Shown: positions 31,461 through 41,300, numbered from the stretch's first letter. The stretch is DNA of 45,160 nucleotides from Streptomyces sp. B93 (GCF_018070565.1 NZ_JAGPXL010000052.1:1-45160); one strand, 5' to 3'. Numbers and translations are program-made. The notes: generated by a model from the letters alone, not told the origin.

Positions 31461-32683
31461 GCGAACCGGCGATCGACTACGAGATGCCCTTCCGCATCCT
31501 GCTGGTGGAGGACGACGACGGTGACGCCCTGCTGGTCGAGGAACTGCTGCGGGACACCGACCTGCGGCACTCCCTGACCCGCCGCCGCACCGTCGCCGAG
31601 GCGCGCCTCGCGCTGGTCGCCGAGCGCTTCGACTGCGTACTGCTCGACCTGCACCTGCCCGACGTCTCCGGCCTGAGCACGGTCACCGCCGTCCAGGAGA
31701 CCGCCACCGACCCCGCGATCATCGTCCTGACCGGCCTCGCGGAGGCCAGGGCCGGGGTCGACGCGCTCGCCGCCGGGGCCCAGGACTACCTCGTCAAGGG
31801 CAAGGTGGAGCCCGAACTGCTCCAGCGCGCCGTGCGCTACGCCGTGCAGCGCACCCGGGCCGAGCGGGCCAGTGCCGCCCTCCAGGTGAGCCGGCTGCGC
31901 GCCGCGGAGAACGCCCGTCTGGAGCGGGGGCTGCTGCCCGAGCCGATCCTGTCGTCGCCGTCCGTCACCGTCACCAGCAGGTACTTCCCCGGCCGGGCGC
32001 AGGCGCTGCTCGGCGGTGACTTCCTCGATGTGGTGCAGACCGAGGACGGGGTCGTGCACGCCATCATCGGTGACGTCAGCGGGCACGGGGCGGACGCGGC
32101 GGCGCTCGGCGTCTGCCTGCGGATCGCCTGGCGGACCCTGACCCTCGGCGGGCACCGCGGCCACGAGCTGCTGCATCTGCTGGAGCGGATACACATCGCC
32201 GAGCGCACCGGAAGCGACCTGTTCACCACCTGCACCATGATCGCGCTGGATCCGGCCGCGGCCACCATGACGCTGCACCTGGTGGGGCACCACGAGCCGG
32301 TGCTGCTCACCGCCGACGGCGCCCAGGTCCTGCCCGCGGCGCACGGCATCGCCCTCGGGATCGTGCCGGGCCTCGGCCAGTGGCCCGCGACCACCGTGTC
32401 CCTGCCCCGCAGCGGGGCCCTGATCGCGTACACCGACGGTCTGATCGAGGGTTACCGGGCGGACGCCACCGGCGCCCCCACGGAGGATCCCGTGGAGGCG
32501 CGGCTGGGCGTGGACGGTCTGCTGCGCATCCTGGAGAAGACCCGCGACCCCGATCCGGGCGCACACCTGAACGCGGTGCTCGACGCGGTCCGTACGATGA
32601 ACGCGGAGCGCCACACGGACGACCTCGCGGTGCTGCGCCTGGACTGGGAGGCCCTGTCCGGCGGGCGGGACCCGGCCTCATGA
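31457..32683 (+). CDS. Response regulator with PPM/SpoIIE serine phosphatase output
   Basis: This 408-residue protein has an N-terminal receiver domain (LLVEDDDGDA, phosphoacceptor D64 in VLLDLHLPDVSG, LVKGKVEP), a helical linker of about residues 130-155 and a C-terminal PP2C-type phosphatase (LLGGDFLDVV, IGDVSGHGADAAAL, AYTDGLIEGY, HTDDLAVLRL). It resembles RsbU/RssB-type phosphatases that dephosphorylate anti-sigma factor antagonists when the receiver is phosphorylated. GTG 31457 overlaps the kinase stop as GTGA and has GGAGG upstream. No STAS-domain antagonist gene is in the window, so its substrate is encoded elsewhere. Confidence 0.93.
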   Translation: MSEPAIDYEMPFRILLVEDDDGDALLVEELLRDTDLRHSLTRRRTVAEARLALVAERFDCVLLDLHLPDVSGLSTVTAVQETATDPAIIVLTGLAEARAGVDALAAGAQDYLVKGKVEPELLQRAVRYAVQRTRAERASAALQVSRLRAAENARLERGLLPEPILSSPSVTVTSRYFPGRAQALLGGDFLDVVQTEDGVVHAIIGDVSGHGADAAALGVCLRIAWRTLTLGGHRGHELLHLLERIHIAERTGSDLFTTCTMIALDPAAATMTLHLVGHHEPVLLTADGAQVLPAAHGIALGIVPGLGQWPATTVSLPRSGALIAYTDGLIEGYRADATGAPTEDPVEARLGVDGLLRILEKTRDPDPGAHLNAVLDAVRTMNAERHTDDLAVLRLDWEALSGGRDPAS

Positions 32684-32757
32684 GTGGTATCCGGCCGAAT
32701 CCCGGGTAACGGAGACTCGTACGGACGGAACAAGCGAGGACACAGGGATTCGAACAG

Positions 32758-33228
32758 GTGCGGTTTACGGTCACCCCGCCCGGACAGCGGACGGCAGACG
32801 GACAGCAACCGAACGCGACCACCGCCCCGCGCCGCCGGGCCTCCTGGAGCCCGGACGCGGGCGGGGGACGTGCCGCCGACGCGCGCCGGGCGGTCCGGAC
32901 GTTCCTGGCCGAGGCGGTCACCGCCCACGGGGCGGCGGTGAGCGCGCTCGCCGAGATCGACGCGCAGGTCGTCGCCGACGAACTCCTCGCCAACGCCTTC
33001 CGGCACGCCCCCGGGGACTGCGGCATGGACCTGGAGCTGTCCCCGGACGGCACGGAGCTGACGATCGGCGTGTGGGACACCTCCCCGCAGCCGCCGCGCG
33101 TCCAGCCGCCCGGCCCCACCCGGGTCGGCGGCCACGGGCTGCGGCTGGTGGAGGCGTGCAGCCGGGAGGTGACGGTGGTGCCGACCGGCCGGGGCAAGCG
33201 CGTCGTGGCACGGCTGGGGCTCAGCTAG
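32758..33228 (+). CDS. RsbW-like ATP-binding anti-sigma/serine kinase
   Basis: This 156-residue protein has a histidine kinase-type ATPase domain alone: N-box VADELLANAFRHAP and G-box RVGGHGLRLVEACS. Such proteins bind sigma factors or phosphorylate STAS antagonists on Ser/Thr in partner-switching systems. It lies 74 bases after the receiver-phosphatase in the same direction, completing a kinase, phosphatase and switch-kinase set. The first 30 residues are Arg/Pro-rich. GTG 32758 has AGGGA about 9 bases upstream. Confidence 0.87.
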   Translation: MRFTVTPPGQRTADGQQPNATTAPRRRASWSPDAGGGRAADARRAVRTFLAEAVTAHGAAVSALAEIDAQVVADELLANAFRHAPGDCGMDLELSPDGTELTIGVWDTSPQPPRVQPPGPTRVGGHGLRLVEACSREVTVVPTGRGKRVVARLGLS

Positions 33229-33341
33229 CGAGACCCTGCCGCAGGCCGGTGCCGGGGTCGCGCAGGGCACCGGATAGCGTCGTCCACCGCACGGCCGTGC
33301 CGTGCCTCCCGCCCCGTCCGGCCGATCCTCTGGAGCACGCC

Positions 33342-34556
33342 ATGGCCTACGACGTCCACGCGGTCCGCGCCGCGATCCCGGGTCTCCTCCCGGACTCCGC
33401 CCGCTTCGACGCGCCGGGCGGCACCCAGACACCGCGGCCCGTCGTCGACGCCATCGCCGCGACGCTCCTCGGACCGCTGGCGAACCGGGGCCCGCACAGC
33501 CCGGGCGAGCGTGCCGCGGAGGCCGTCGTCGGCGCGGCGCGCGCCGCGCTGGCCGACTTCGTCGCGGGCGACCCGCGCGGCGTCGTCTTCGGCCGCAGCG
33601 CCACCCAGCTCACCTACGACCTGGCGCGCACGCTGTCCCGGACCTGGACGGCGGGCGACGAGGTCGTCGTCACCCGGCTCGACCACGACGCCAACATCCG
33701 GCCTTGGACACAGGCCGCCGAGGCGGTGGGTGCCACCGTCCGGATGGCCGACTTCGACCCCGACTCCGGTGAGCTGACGGCCGACCAGCTGGCGGCCGTG
33801 CTCTCCCCGCGCACCAGGCTGGTCGCGGTGACCGCGGCGTCCAACCTCATCGGCACCCGCCCGGACATTCCCAAGATCGCCGAGCTGGTGCACGGCGCGG
33901 GCGCCCTGCTGCACCTGGACGCCGTCCACTACGCGGCGCACACGGCGGTCGACCTCGCCGCGCTCGGCGCGGACACCCTGGTCTGCTCGCCCTACAAGTT
34001 CCTCGGTCCGCACCTCGGGGTGCTGGCGGCGCGTCCGGAGTTCCTGGAGACGCTGCGGCCGCAGAAGCTGCTGCCGTCGAGCGACCGGGTCCCGGAGCGG
34101 TTCGAGCTGGGCACCCTCCCCTACGAACTGCTGGCGGGCGCCGCGGCGGCGGTCGACTTCCTCGCCGCGCTCGACCCCGCGGCGACCGGCAGCCGCCGGG
34201 AGCGCCTGGAGGCCTCCTTCGCGGCCCTGGCCGGACACGAGCGGTCGCTGCGTGACCGTCTGGAGGCGGGGCTGGCGGCGCTGCCCTCGGTGACCGTGCG
34301 CTCCCGGGCAGCGCGGCGCACCTCGACCCTGCTGGTCACGGTGGCCGGGCAGAGCGCCGCCGACCTGTCCCGACGGCTGGCGGAACGGGGAGTGTACGTC
34401 CCGGCGGGCTCCTTCTACGCGCTGGAGGCATCGCGCCACCTCGGCCTGGGCGACGAGGGCGGCCTGCGCATCGGCCCCGCGCCCTACACCAGCACGGAGG
34501 AGGTCGACCTGCTGCTGGAGACGCTGGGTGACCTGATCCGCCAGCGCGGCCGGTGA
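33342..34556 (+). CDS. Cysteine desulfurase-like class V aminotransferase
   Basis: This 404-residue fold-type I PLP enzyme has RFDAPGGTQTPRPVVDAI at the N-terminus, FGRSATQLTYDLAR, ASNLIGTRPDI, a cofactor Asp/His in LHLDAVHYAAH and the Schiff-base lysine in CSPYKFLGPH near residue 219. It matches the SufS-like cysteine desulfurase subgroup of unknown substrate. No iron-sulfur assembly genes are adjacent, so a desulfurase role in cluster building is uncertain. ATG 33342 has GGAG 6 bases upstream. It is a single gene, convergent with the DUF3140 gene (6-base gap). Confidence 0.87.
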   Translation: MAYDVHAVRAAIPGLLPDSARFDAPGGTQTPRPVVDAIAATLLGPLANRGPHSPGERAAEAVVGAARAALADFVAGDPRGVVFGRSATQLTYDLARTLSRTWTAGDEVVVTRLDHDANIRPWTQAAEAVGATVRMADFDPDSGELTADQLAAVLSPRTRLVAVTAASNLIGTRPDIPKIAELVHGAGALLHLDAVHYAAHTAVDLAALGADTLVCSPYKFLGPHLGVLAARPEFLETLRPQKLLPSSDRVPERFELGTLPYELLAGAAAAVDFLAALDPAATGSRRERLEASFAALAGHERSLRDRLEAGLAALPSVTVRSRAARRTSTLLVTVAGQSAADLSRRLAERGVYVPAGSFYALEASRHLGLGDEGGLRIGPAPYTSTEEVDLLLETLGDLIRQRGR

Positions 34557-34562
34557 CTGCCC

Positions 34563-34904
34563 TCAGGACTCGTCCGCGAGCGGGTCGTGGCCCCAGTTCA
34601 TCAGTGAGTGCCGCCAGCGGGAGTCGCGTACGTCGCCCGACGGGCGTTGGGCGAGATGGCGGCGGACATAGCCGACAACCTTGCGCATATGGGCGTAGTC
34701 GTCGTCGGTGAGGTCGCTCTTCCTGGCGCGCAGGATGGTCAGGATGTGGCGGCCGGAGGCGTGGCCGGTGGACTCGCCGCCGTCCGGGTGCTGCCCGGCG
34801 GCCCGCGAGTCGTCGGTCTTCAGCCACTTCTCCAGTTCGGACGGCTTCATGTTGACCAGCTCCCGGAAGTCGTCCCAGGTGGTGTCGTGGTCGTCGGCGG
34901 TCAT
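34563..34904 (-). CDS. DUF3140 family protein
   Basis: This 113-residue soluble protein has the family's hallmark blocks: WDDFRELVNMKPSELEKWL, SGRHILTILRARKSDLTDDD, MRKVVGYVRRHLAQRP and HSLMNWGHDPL. Its function is unknown. The family is typically found beside DUF2945 proteins and stress genes, as here. ATG 34904 starts 5 bases after the DUF2945 stop. Confidence 0.9.
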   Translation of the reverse strand: MTADDHDTTWDDFRELVNMKPSELEKWLKTDDSRAAGQHPDGGESTGHASGRHILTILRARKSDLTDDDYAHMRKVVGYVRRHLAQRPSGDVRDSRWRHSLMNWGHDPLADES

Positions 34905-34909
34905 GGCGG

Positions 34910-35137
34910 TCACTTCTTCCGCAGGGCGGAGGGCTTGTGGACCGCGGTCCTGCCTGACTTGTCGCTGCGGACCTCGTACTGCGGCTCGTCGGGGGACGCG
35001 TCGACGGTGCGGCCCGCGGCCTCCATCCGTTCGGTGATCTTCTTCTCGACCCTGCCCCGGGTCTCGGTGCCGTGGGTGCTCCAGGCGACCTTCTCGCCCT
35101 TGCGGAGGGCCTTCTTCTCCTTGCGCCGACTGGTCAT
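34910..35137 (-). CDS. DUF2945 (HVA1/Tudor-like) family protein
   Basis: This 75-residue basic protein has the small beta-barrel pattern of DUF2945: KGEKVAWSTHGTETRGRVEKKI, then PQYEVRSDKSGRTAVHKPSAL. The function is unknown; relatives are called hypervirulence-associated Tudor-domain proteins. The N-terminus is Lys/Arg-rich. ATG 35137 overlaps the MASE1 gene stop as ATGA, so translation is coupled. Confidence 0.88.
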   Translation of the reverse strand: MTSRRKEKKALRKGEKVAWSTHGTETRGRVEKKITERMEAAGRTVDASPDEPQYEVRSDKSGRTAVHKPSALRKK

Positions 35138-36162
35138 GACGGTTCCTTTCGTGGGGGGCTCGCGGGGCCGCCGCGGTCCTGGGGCCGATAGCGGGCGGCG
35201 GTGGGCTGGCCTGCGGTGAGGTGTTCGAGGACCTCGGCGAGTTCCTCGCAGGCCAGTTCAACGGACTGCCGGGTGTGCCGCTGCTCGGTGATCACGGCGG
35301 ACAGCAGCAGCGCGGTGAGCGCCATGGTGCCGTTGAACGCCTGGAGCTTGCCCATGACCTCCGCGTGGCTGAGCCCCCGGAAGGGGCCGACCCCGTCCGT
35401 TGCGGCGATCGTCGCCAAGACGGAGGTGAACAGGGCGCACAGCATGCTGCCCGCGACCTGGAAGCGCAGAGCGGCCCAGATCAGCAGCGGGCAGACGAGG
35501 AACAGCACGCTGACCGAGCTGCGGGTGGCGAGCGGCACGATCAGCGCGGTGGCGACGCACAGCGCCGTCGCCTCGGGCCAGCGGCGCAGCCGCAGCCGTG
35601 GGCGGGCCGTGGCCGCGACGAGCACCAGCGGGGTGACGATCAGTACGCCCATGGCGTCCCCGACCCACCAGGCGAGCCAGACCGTCGCGAAGGCGTCCGG
35701 TTCGAGCCGGTCGGTGAGGACGAGGTTGCTGGTTCCGGCGGTGGCGCTGACGAGGGTGCCGAGCAGGGCTCCCAGCAGCACGAGGGTGATGCCGTCGCGT
35801 AACCGGGCGAGGTCGGGCCGGAAGCCCGCACCGCGCAGCCACAGGTAGGAGAGGACGGCGGCGAGGGTGTTGCCCGCCACGGTGAGCACGGCGGCGGGGC
35901 TGACGGACGTGCCGGTGATGGAGAGGATGACGAGGAAGGCGCCGAGGGCGATGCCGGGCCAGACGTGGACGCCTAGGATCAGCAGCGCCGCGAGGGCGAC
36001 CCCGGTGGCGGGCCAGATGGGGGTGAAGACGGCGCCTTCGACGGCGAGCTGCCGCATGAGGCCGAGCCGTCCCGCCGCGTAGTAGCACACGGCGACGGCC
36101 AGTGTCTGGAGGCCGGGCACGAGGGCCTGGCGCAGATCCTGGGTTGCCACCACAGCTGCCAT
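35134..36162 (-). CDS. MASE1-domain integral membrane sensor without output domain
   Basis: This 342-residue protein has about eight to ten membrane helices of the MASE1 type (FTPIWPATGVALAALLILG, then WLAWWVGDAMGVLIVTPL). A short cytoplasmic helix follows (EQRHTRQSVELACEELAEVLEHL) and then a basic tail. MASE1 domains usually carry a kinase, GGDEF or phosphatase output; here the protein ends after the linker helix. The SpoIIE phosphatase encoded just upstream may be its separate output. ATG 36162 is the start; the C-terminus is coupled to DUF2945. Confidence 0.88.
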   Translation of the reverse strand: MAAVVATQDLRQALVPGLQTLAVAVCYYAAGRLGLMRQLAVEGAVFTPIWPATGVALAALLILGVHVWPGIALGAFLVILSITGTSVSPAAVLTVAGNTLAAVLSYLWLRGAGFRPDLARLRDGITLVLLGALLGTLVSATAGTSNLVLTDRLEPDAFATVWLAWWVGDAMGVLIVTPLVLVAATARPRLRLRRWPEATALCVATALIVPLATRSSVSVLFLVCPLLIWAALRFQVAGSMLCALFTSVLATIAATDGVGPFRGLSHAEVMGKLQAFNGTMALTALLLSAVITEQRHTRQSVELACEELAEVLEHLTAGQPTAARYRPQDRGGPASPPRKEPS

Positions 36163-36206
36163 CAGACACCGTCGGCGGCTTCCCGGCGAGGTGGGGGACG
36201 CCCCGT

Positions 36207-36228
36207 CCCGCCCAATGGGTGGGGCGGG
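36207..36228 (-). terminator. Possible stem-loop between the SpoIIE phosphatase and MASE1 genes
   Basis: A 7-base-pair GC stem (CCCGCCC at 36207-36213 with GGGCGGG at 36222-36228) has an 8-base loop in the 119-base gap. It could be a partial terminator. Confidence 0.4.
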
Positions 36229-36281
36229 CCCTCCTTCACCGTCCGTGCTCGGGAGCGCTCGCCGTCCATGGTCGGAGGCGG

Positions 36282-37115
36282 TCACCGTCCGTGGTCGGTG
36301 GCTCCGTCGTGGCGGACGACGAGGACGGCCGCGTCGTCCTCGTGGCCGACCCGCTCGGCTCCCTTGATCACCGCTCCGGCGAGCGCCTCGGCGCCCAGTC
36401 CGGCGACCGCGGCGACCCCGGCGAGGCGGACGGTCTGGTCGAGCCCTTCGTCGAGGTCGAGGGAGGGTCCCTCCACGACGCCGTCCGTGACCAGCACGAA
36501 CACACCGCCGATGGTGACGCGGTAGCGGTAGACGGGGTACCGCATGCCCTCCTGGAGGCCCAGCGGCGGTCCCCCCTCGTCCTCGGTGATCCCCGCCCGG
36601 CCGTCGGCGGTGGCCCACACACAGGGGATGTGGCCCGCGCGGGCGCTCTCCAGCAGTCCGGTGGCCGGGTCGAGCCGCATGAAGGTGCAGGTGGCGAAGA
36701 GGTCCGTGCCGAGGCTCATCAGCAGGTCGTTGGTGACGGCGAGCAGGTCGCCCGGGTCGCTGGTGACGGAGGCCAGGGCCCGCAGCCCGACCCGCACCTG
36801 GCCCATGAAGGCGGCCGCCTCGATGTTGTGTCCCTGTACGTCGCCTATGGACAGGCCGATACGGCCGTCGGGGAGCCGGAAGGCGTCGTACCAGTCGCCG
36901 CCGACGTTGAGGCCGTAGCAGGCGGGCACGTACCGGGCGGCGAGCCGGAGGCCGGGGGCGGCGGGGAGGTCGGCGGGGAGCATGCCGCGTTGCAGGGCGA
37001 TGGCCAGTTCCACCTGGGAGCGCTGGAACTCCGCGCGCTCACGCGCCAGGGAGGTGAGTGAGCCCAGTCGGGCGAGCAGTTCGTCGCCGTCGAGGGAAGG
37101 GCGCCTGCGGAACAT
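36282..37115 (-). CDS. PPM/SpoIIE-type serine phosphatase
   Basis: This 277-residue protein has a short N-terminal helix (residues 10-45, including QRGMLPADLP) and a SpoIIE phosphatase domain. The metal-binding acidic motifs are NVGGDWYDAF, IGDVQGHNIEAAAFMGQVR, LVTDGVVEG and GHEDDAAVLVV. It lacks its own sensory domain. The predicted role is dephosphorylating a STAS-type anti-anti-sigma protein. ATG 37115 has GGAG 6 bases upstream, preceded by an AT-rich stretch that likely holds the promoter. It is the first gene of the block with MASE1, DUF2945 and DUF3140. Confidence 0.92.
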   Translation of the reverse strand: MFRRRPSLDGDELLARLGSLTSLARERAEFQRSQVELAIALQRGMLPADLPAAPGLRLAARYVPACYGLNVGGDWYDAFRLPDGRIGLSIGDVQGHNIEAAAFMGQVRVGLRALASVTSDPGDLLAVTNDLLMSLGTDLFATCTFMRLDPATGLLESARAGHIPCVWATADGRAGITEDEGGPPLGLQEGMRYPVYRYRVTIGGVFVLVTDGVVEGPSLDLDEGLDQTVRLAGVAAVAGLGAEALAGAVIKGAERVGHEDDAAVLVVRHDGATDHGR

Positions 37116-37168
37116 CCATCACTCCGGCGGTTTTCATCCCTTATGAGAGAAAATAGGTGATTCGTACT

Positions 37169-38305
37169 TTACAGGGCCACGGCCGTCCGGTCCCAGCACC
37201 AGTAGAGACCGACGAGCACGACGGGCACCGTCAGCGCGGGCAGCGCCCAGCGCTGGGCGGGCGTGCGGCGCAGCAGCCGCAGCGGCGGGAAGGCCACGGC
37301 GACCAGGACCAGCTGCATGGCCTCGATGCCGAGGTTGAAGCTCAGCAGGGACAGCAGCAGCTCCCAGGAGCCGCCCTCGTCGATGCCGAGCGCTCCGGCG
37401 AAGCCCAGCCCGTGGACCAGGCCGAACCCGAACACGGCCGGGAGGCGCCGGCGCCCGCCGCCGTGCCGGTCGCGCGGCAGCAGCGCCGCGAGCGCCACCA
37501 CGGCGACGGAGGCGGCGATCACCGGCTCGACGACCGCCGCGGGCACCCGCACCGTGCCGGTGGCGGCCAGCAGGAAGGTCACGCTGTGCGCGGCGGTGAA
37601 CGCGGTCGCGGTGCCGACCACGTCGCGCAGGCCGTGGGCGCCGAGCAGCAGCGCCAGCAGGAACAGCAGGTGGTCCGGGCCGAACAGCAGGTGTTCCGCG
37701 CCGAGCAGGAAGAACTCCGTGATCTGACGGGACTCCTGGGCGCCGCCGGTCGTCAGCGTCGGCTGGGCGGAGGTGAGGACCTGGGAGCCGCGCCGCCCGT
37801 CCACGTCGTAGTGGACGATCGTCCGGGTGCTGTGCACGAACGTCTCGGCGTCGGGGAACAGCGCGCTGGAGACGCGGTACGGGCCGTCGCCGGAGCCGGG
37901 GCAGTCGTAGGTCAGGGTGAGGACGGCGAAGGGCCGGCCGCCGCGCTCGCGGACGTCGGCGTCGCCGACCCGGCGGGGGATGCAGTCGGCGCCGCCGCGG
38001 GTGATCGCGAACCGTTCGGTGACGTACCCGGTGACCGCTTCGGCGTTGGCCCCGAGCTGGCGCAGCTGTTCGGCGCGGTCCTTCGCCTCGTAGGCCTCGG
38101 CGTAGAGCCAGGCCGACTTCATCAGCAGGTCGTACTCCAGGTCGAGGGTCGCCTCCAGCTGCCGCCCGGTGCCCCGCACCTCGGCGTAGGCGGTCGAGGT
38201 GGCGTCGTGCGCGGCGGCGGGGGCGGGCAGCGCCAGGACGGCCGCCAGCGCGGCGAGCAGGGCGAGGAGGGCTGCGGGCGGACGGCGCGCGCGGAGGGTG
38301 GGCAT
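37169..38305 (-). CDS. HupE/UreJ-family membrane protein with an extracytoplasmic N-terminal domain
   Basis: The 378-residue protein begins with a signal peptide (cleavage near ALPAPAAAHD) and an extracellular domain of about 160 residues with a likely disulfide pair (GGADCIPRR and LTYDCPGSG). Six or seven membrane helices follow. His-rich motifs typical of HupE/UreJ_2 are present: GAEHLLFGPDHLLFLLAL, TAAHSVTFLL and FGLVHGLGFAGALG. The family is linked to nickel or cobalt uptake, but this subgroup's metal is not established. It starts 93 bases after the end of the secreted phosphoesterase gene on the same strand. The stop is TAA, rare in such DNA. Confidence 0.88.
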   Translation of the reverse strand: MPTLRARRPPAALLALLAALAAVLALPAPAAAHDATSTAYAEVRGTGRQLEATLDLEYDLLMKSAWLYAEAYEAKDRAEQLRQLGANAEAVTGYVTERFAITRGGADCIPRRVGDADVRERGGRPFAVLTLTYDCPGSGDGPYRVSSALFPDAETFVHSTRTIVHYDVDGRRGSQVLTSAQPTLTTGGAQESRQITEFFLLGAEHLLFGPDHLLFLLALLLGAHGLRDVVGTATAFTAAHSVTFLLAATGTVRVPAAVVEPVIAASVAVVALAALLPRDRHGGGRRRLPAVFGFGLVHGLGFAGALGIDEGGSWELLLSLLSFNLGIEAMQLVLVAVAFPPLRLLRRTPAQRWALPALTVPVVLVGLYWCWDRTAVAL

Positions 38306-38338
38306 CAGGTGTCGGTCCCGTTCGCTTGGGGTGGGGAA

Positions 38339-38356
38339 GGGCGGCGCCCGCCGCCC
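38339..38356 (-). terminator. Compact GC hairpin between the phosphoesterase and HupE-like genes
   Basis: GGGCGGC and GCCGCCC (38339-38345 and 38350-38356) form a 7-base-pair stem with a 4-base loop. It could weaken read-through or stabilise the upstream message. Confidence 0.4.
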
Positions 38357-38398
38357 CGGGCCGGTCGGGTCCGGGTCGGCGGGCGGGTGGACGGCCGG

Positions 38399-41300
38399 TC
38401 AGCGCGGGCCGGCGACCGTGCCGAACCAGGGGCGGACGGGGTGGTCCGGCGCCCAGGTGCCGGGGCGCCCGTGGGCGTCCTTGGTCACGAACACGCTCGG
38501 CGGGGAGGCGGTGACGCCGCCGCCCGGGGAACGGGCCGTGACGAACCAGGCGTGCGCGGTGTCCGGCTTCAGGTCCCTCCAGGTGACCTTCGCCGTCTCG
38601 CCGGAGGCCACCTTGTCCCGGCCGATGACGCGGACCGGGTCGTACAGGGCCAGCGAGTCGGTGCTGAAGGTGGTCCGGCGGGTGGTGAGGTCGACGGGGA
38701 GGACCATGTTGTCCTCGGTGCCGTCGTAGCGGTGGTCGGTGTCGTACTCGGTGGCGCCGAACTCGTCGAGGAACGGTGAGTAGGTGTCCACCGTCAGCTC
38801 GGCCCGGTCGACGTCGAACTGGAGCATCCGGAAGAAGCCGGCGCCGAAGCGGAGCTGGTCCTCGGGCTGGTAGCCGCCGATCTCGGTGAGGCCGAGCCGG
38901 TCCGCGGAGACCGTGTAGAACTGGTAGTCCGCGAGGAGTTCGACGACGTCGTGCTCGATCTCGCCGACCCTGGGCTTCACATTGGTGCCGACGCCGTGTT
39001 CATGACCGGCGAGGATCAGGAACACGTTCGGGTTGTCCTGGACCACCGTCTTGTACAGCATCGACCCGTCGGGCGCGGAGAACGGGGCGCCGCGTCCGTC
39101 GGGGCTGCCGCTCGGCGCGAGGTAGTCGTGCGAGAGCAGGATGCCGTTGCGGTCGGAGAACCGCTTGAAGACCGAGTCGGCCCATTCGGCCTCCTCGCGG
39201 GTGACACCGTACGAGAGTCCTACGACGACGAAGTCGGCGCCGCCCGCGGAGAACAGGTCGTAGTGGTTCTGGTTGTCGCCCGGGCGCCAGGGTCCGCCGT
39301 ACTCGGCGTGCTGCCAGCCCTGGGAGAGGGCCTGGTAGCGGTCGGGTCCGTAGTACTGGTTGTAGAGGGCGTCCGGGCCGGTCTCGGTGCCGGACTGGTT
39401 GTCGTGGTTGCCCGCGATGACCCCGTTGGGCACGCCCGCGTCGTCGAGGATCCGCTGCTGCCGGGAGGACACTTCCATCTCGCCGACGGCCTGGCGCCGC
39501 GCGGCCTCGTCGGCGGGCCTGCGGATGTTGTTCTCGATGATGTCGCCGGTGTGGGCGACGTAGGCGATCTTCCGCTCGTCCTTGTTGGCGGCGATCCAGC
39601 GGGTGGTGTCGCCGTACGCCCGCTCCCACACGGCCCGCTCCTCGGCGGTCTCCTGCTCCACCGCGCCCTCGGAGAGGTACTGGGTGTCGGTGAAGTGCAC
39701 CAGGGAGAAGTCGTACGAGTCGGGGTCGGCGAAGCTGTTGGGGTCGCCGGCGTCGATGTCGTCGGCGAACGGGTCCTCGCCGGTGAGCATGACGTGGACC
39801 TGCTGTCCGTCGACGTACAGTCGGTCGACCACGGAGTCGAGCACGGTCGCACCCTCGGCGGCGCCACGGGCGCTGGTGAGCACGTCCCACTGCCCGGTGG
39901 CGGTGTTCCACGCCCGCAGCGCGACCAGCCGCTCGGGGTCGGCGACGCCCTCCCAGCGCAGCACGGGGGTGTCGACGTGGCCCTTCACCTGGATGTCGTA
40001 GCGCTGGTAGGTGACGTCCTCGGCGGCGGGCGCGGTGAGCGAGGTGCCGTCGGCGGGGGCGAGGCCGCGCGGCTTCACCTTCTTCTCGCCGGGCACCCTG
40101 AGGGTGGTCGGCAGGGCCGGGGCCGTCCCCTGGTACATCTGGTTCGGGGTGAGGATCTCGGCCTCGGAGAAGGTGGCGGTGACGGTGCCGCCGTCGGGTT
40201 CGGCGACCTTCGCCGAGAGGGTGACCTTGCGGTCCGCGTCCCGGGTGCCGGACTTGGGGGTGAGGTCGGCGGGGGTGTCGGGGATGCCGGCGGAGGTGAA
40301 CCGGACTTCGCGGGTGCCGGTGTTGCCGAGTCCGTCGGTGGCGGAGACCGTCAGGGTGTGCGGACCGGCGGACAGGCCGGGGCCCACGGGGGTACCGAGG
40401 TCGACGGGTTTGCCGTCGAGTTCGACGTGGGGGCCGTCGACCACTCCGGAGGGGTCAGCGAGGCGCAGGTCGAGGACGACCGACGCGGTGAGCTTCTGCC
40501 CGGGTGCGGGGGTGCTGGTGGCGATCCGGGGCGCCGAGTTGTCGGTGACCAGCAGCCGGGTCGCGGTGCTGCCGGTCGTGGAGGTGGCGGCGAGGGTGTG
40601 CCCGCCGTCGTCGAGCCGGGCGGTGTCGAGGTCGGCGCGCAGTCCGCGGGCCGGGCCGTCGACGTAGAACTCCAGGTCGATCTCGGTGAGCGGGTTGACG
40701 TTGCTGCCGCAGTTGCCGTCGCCGAGGCTGTAGGAGCCCTTGAGCATCCGGCCCTCGGCGGTGCCCTCCGCCGGGGTGAGGGCGATGTCGGAGATCGCGA
40801 AGTCGTCCCGGTTGTCACCGCAGGAGGTGGGGAAGGTCCCGGCGACGAAGTCGATGGTGTTCCAGCCGGGGACCAGCCACTCGTCGGGGAAGGTCACCTC
40901 GACGCGCTCGCTGACGAGGTCGCTGTCGAGGACGTGCTTGTGCCCGTTGACCAGAAGGTGGTTGCCGTAGCGGGCCTCGATGGAATTGCTGCCGACGGTG
41001 AAGCCGAGGCTGGCGTTGCCCGAGCCGAGGGTCTCGGAGACGTGCACGGCGGGGGCGTCGACGGTGAAGCGCAGGTCCACCTCGCGCAGCCGGATGGTGC
41101 TGCTGCCGCAGCTTCCGTCGCCCATGGCGTAGGAGTCGGCGATGTCGTGGCCGGTGACGGTGGCGCCGTCGAGGGCGAGGGCGATGTTCGAGATGTCGAA
41201 GTCGTCGCGGTTGGGGCCGCAGCTCTCCTGGTAGGGGCTGGTGACGACGGTGACGACGTTGTCACCCGGCTTCAGGAAGCGCGCCGGGACCGCGATGTCG

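Noticed and set aside
32744..32760. tRNA T-loop-like GGGATTCGAAC before the RsbW-like gene
   Set aside because: No acceptor, D or anticodon arm can be folded around it on either strand, and there is no repeat of it elsewhere to suggest an attachment site.
33232..33267. Possible terminator after the RsbW-like gene
   Set aside because: Several competing GC pairings exist but none gives a clean stem; not listed as a feature.
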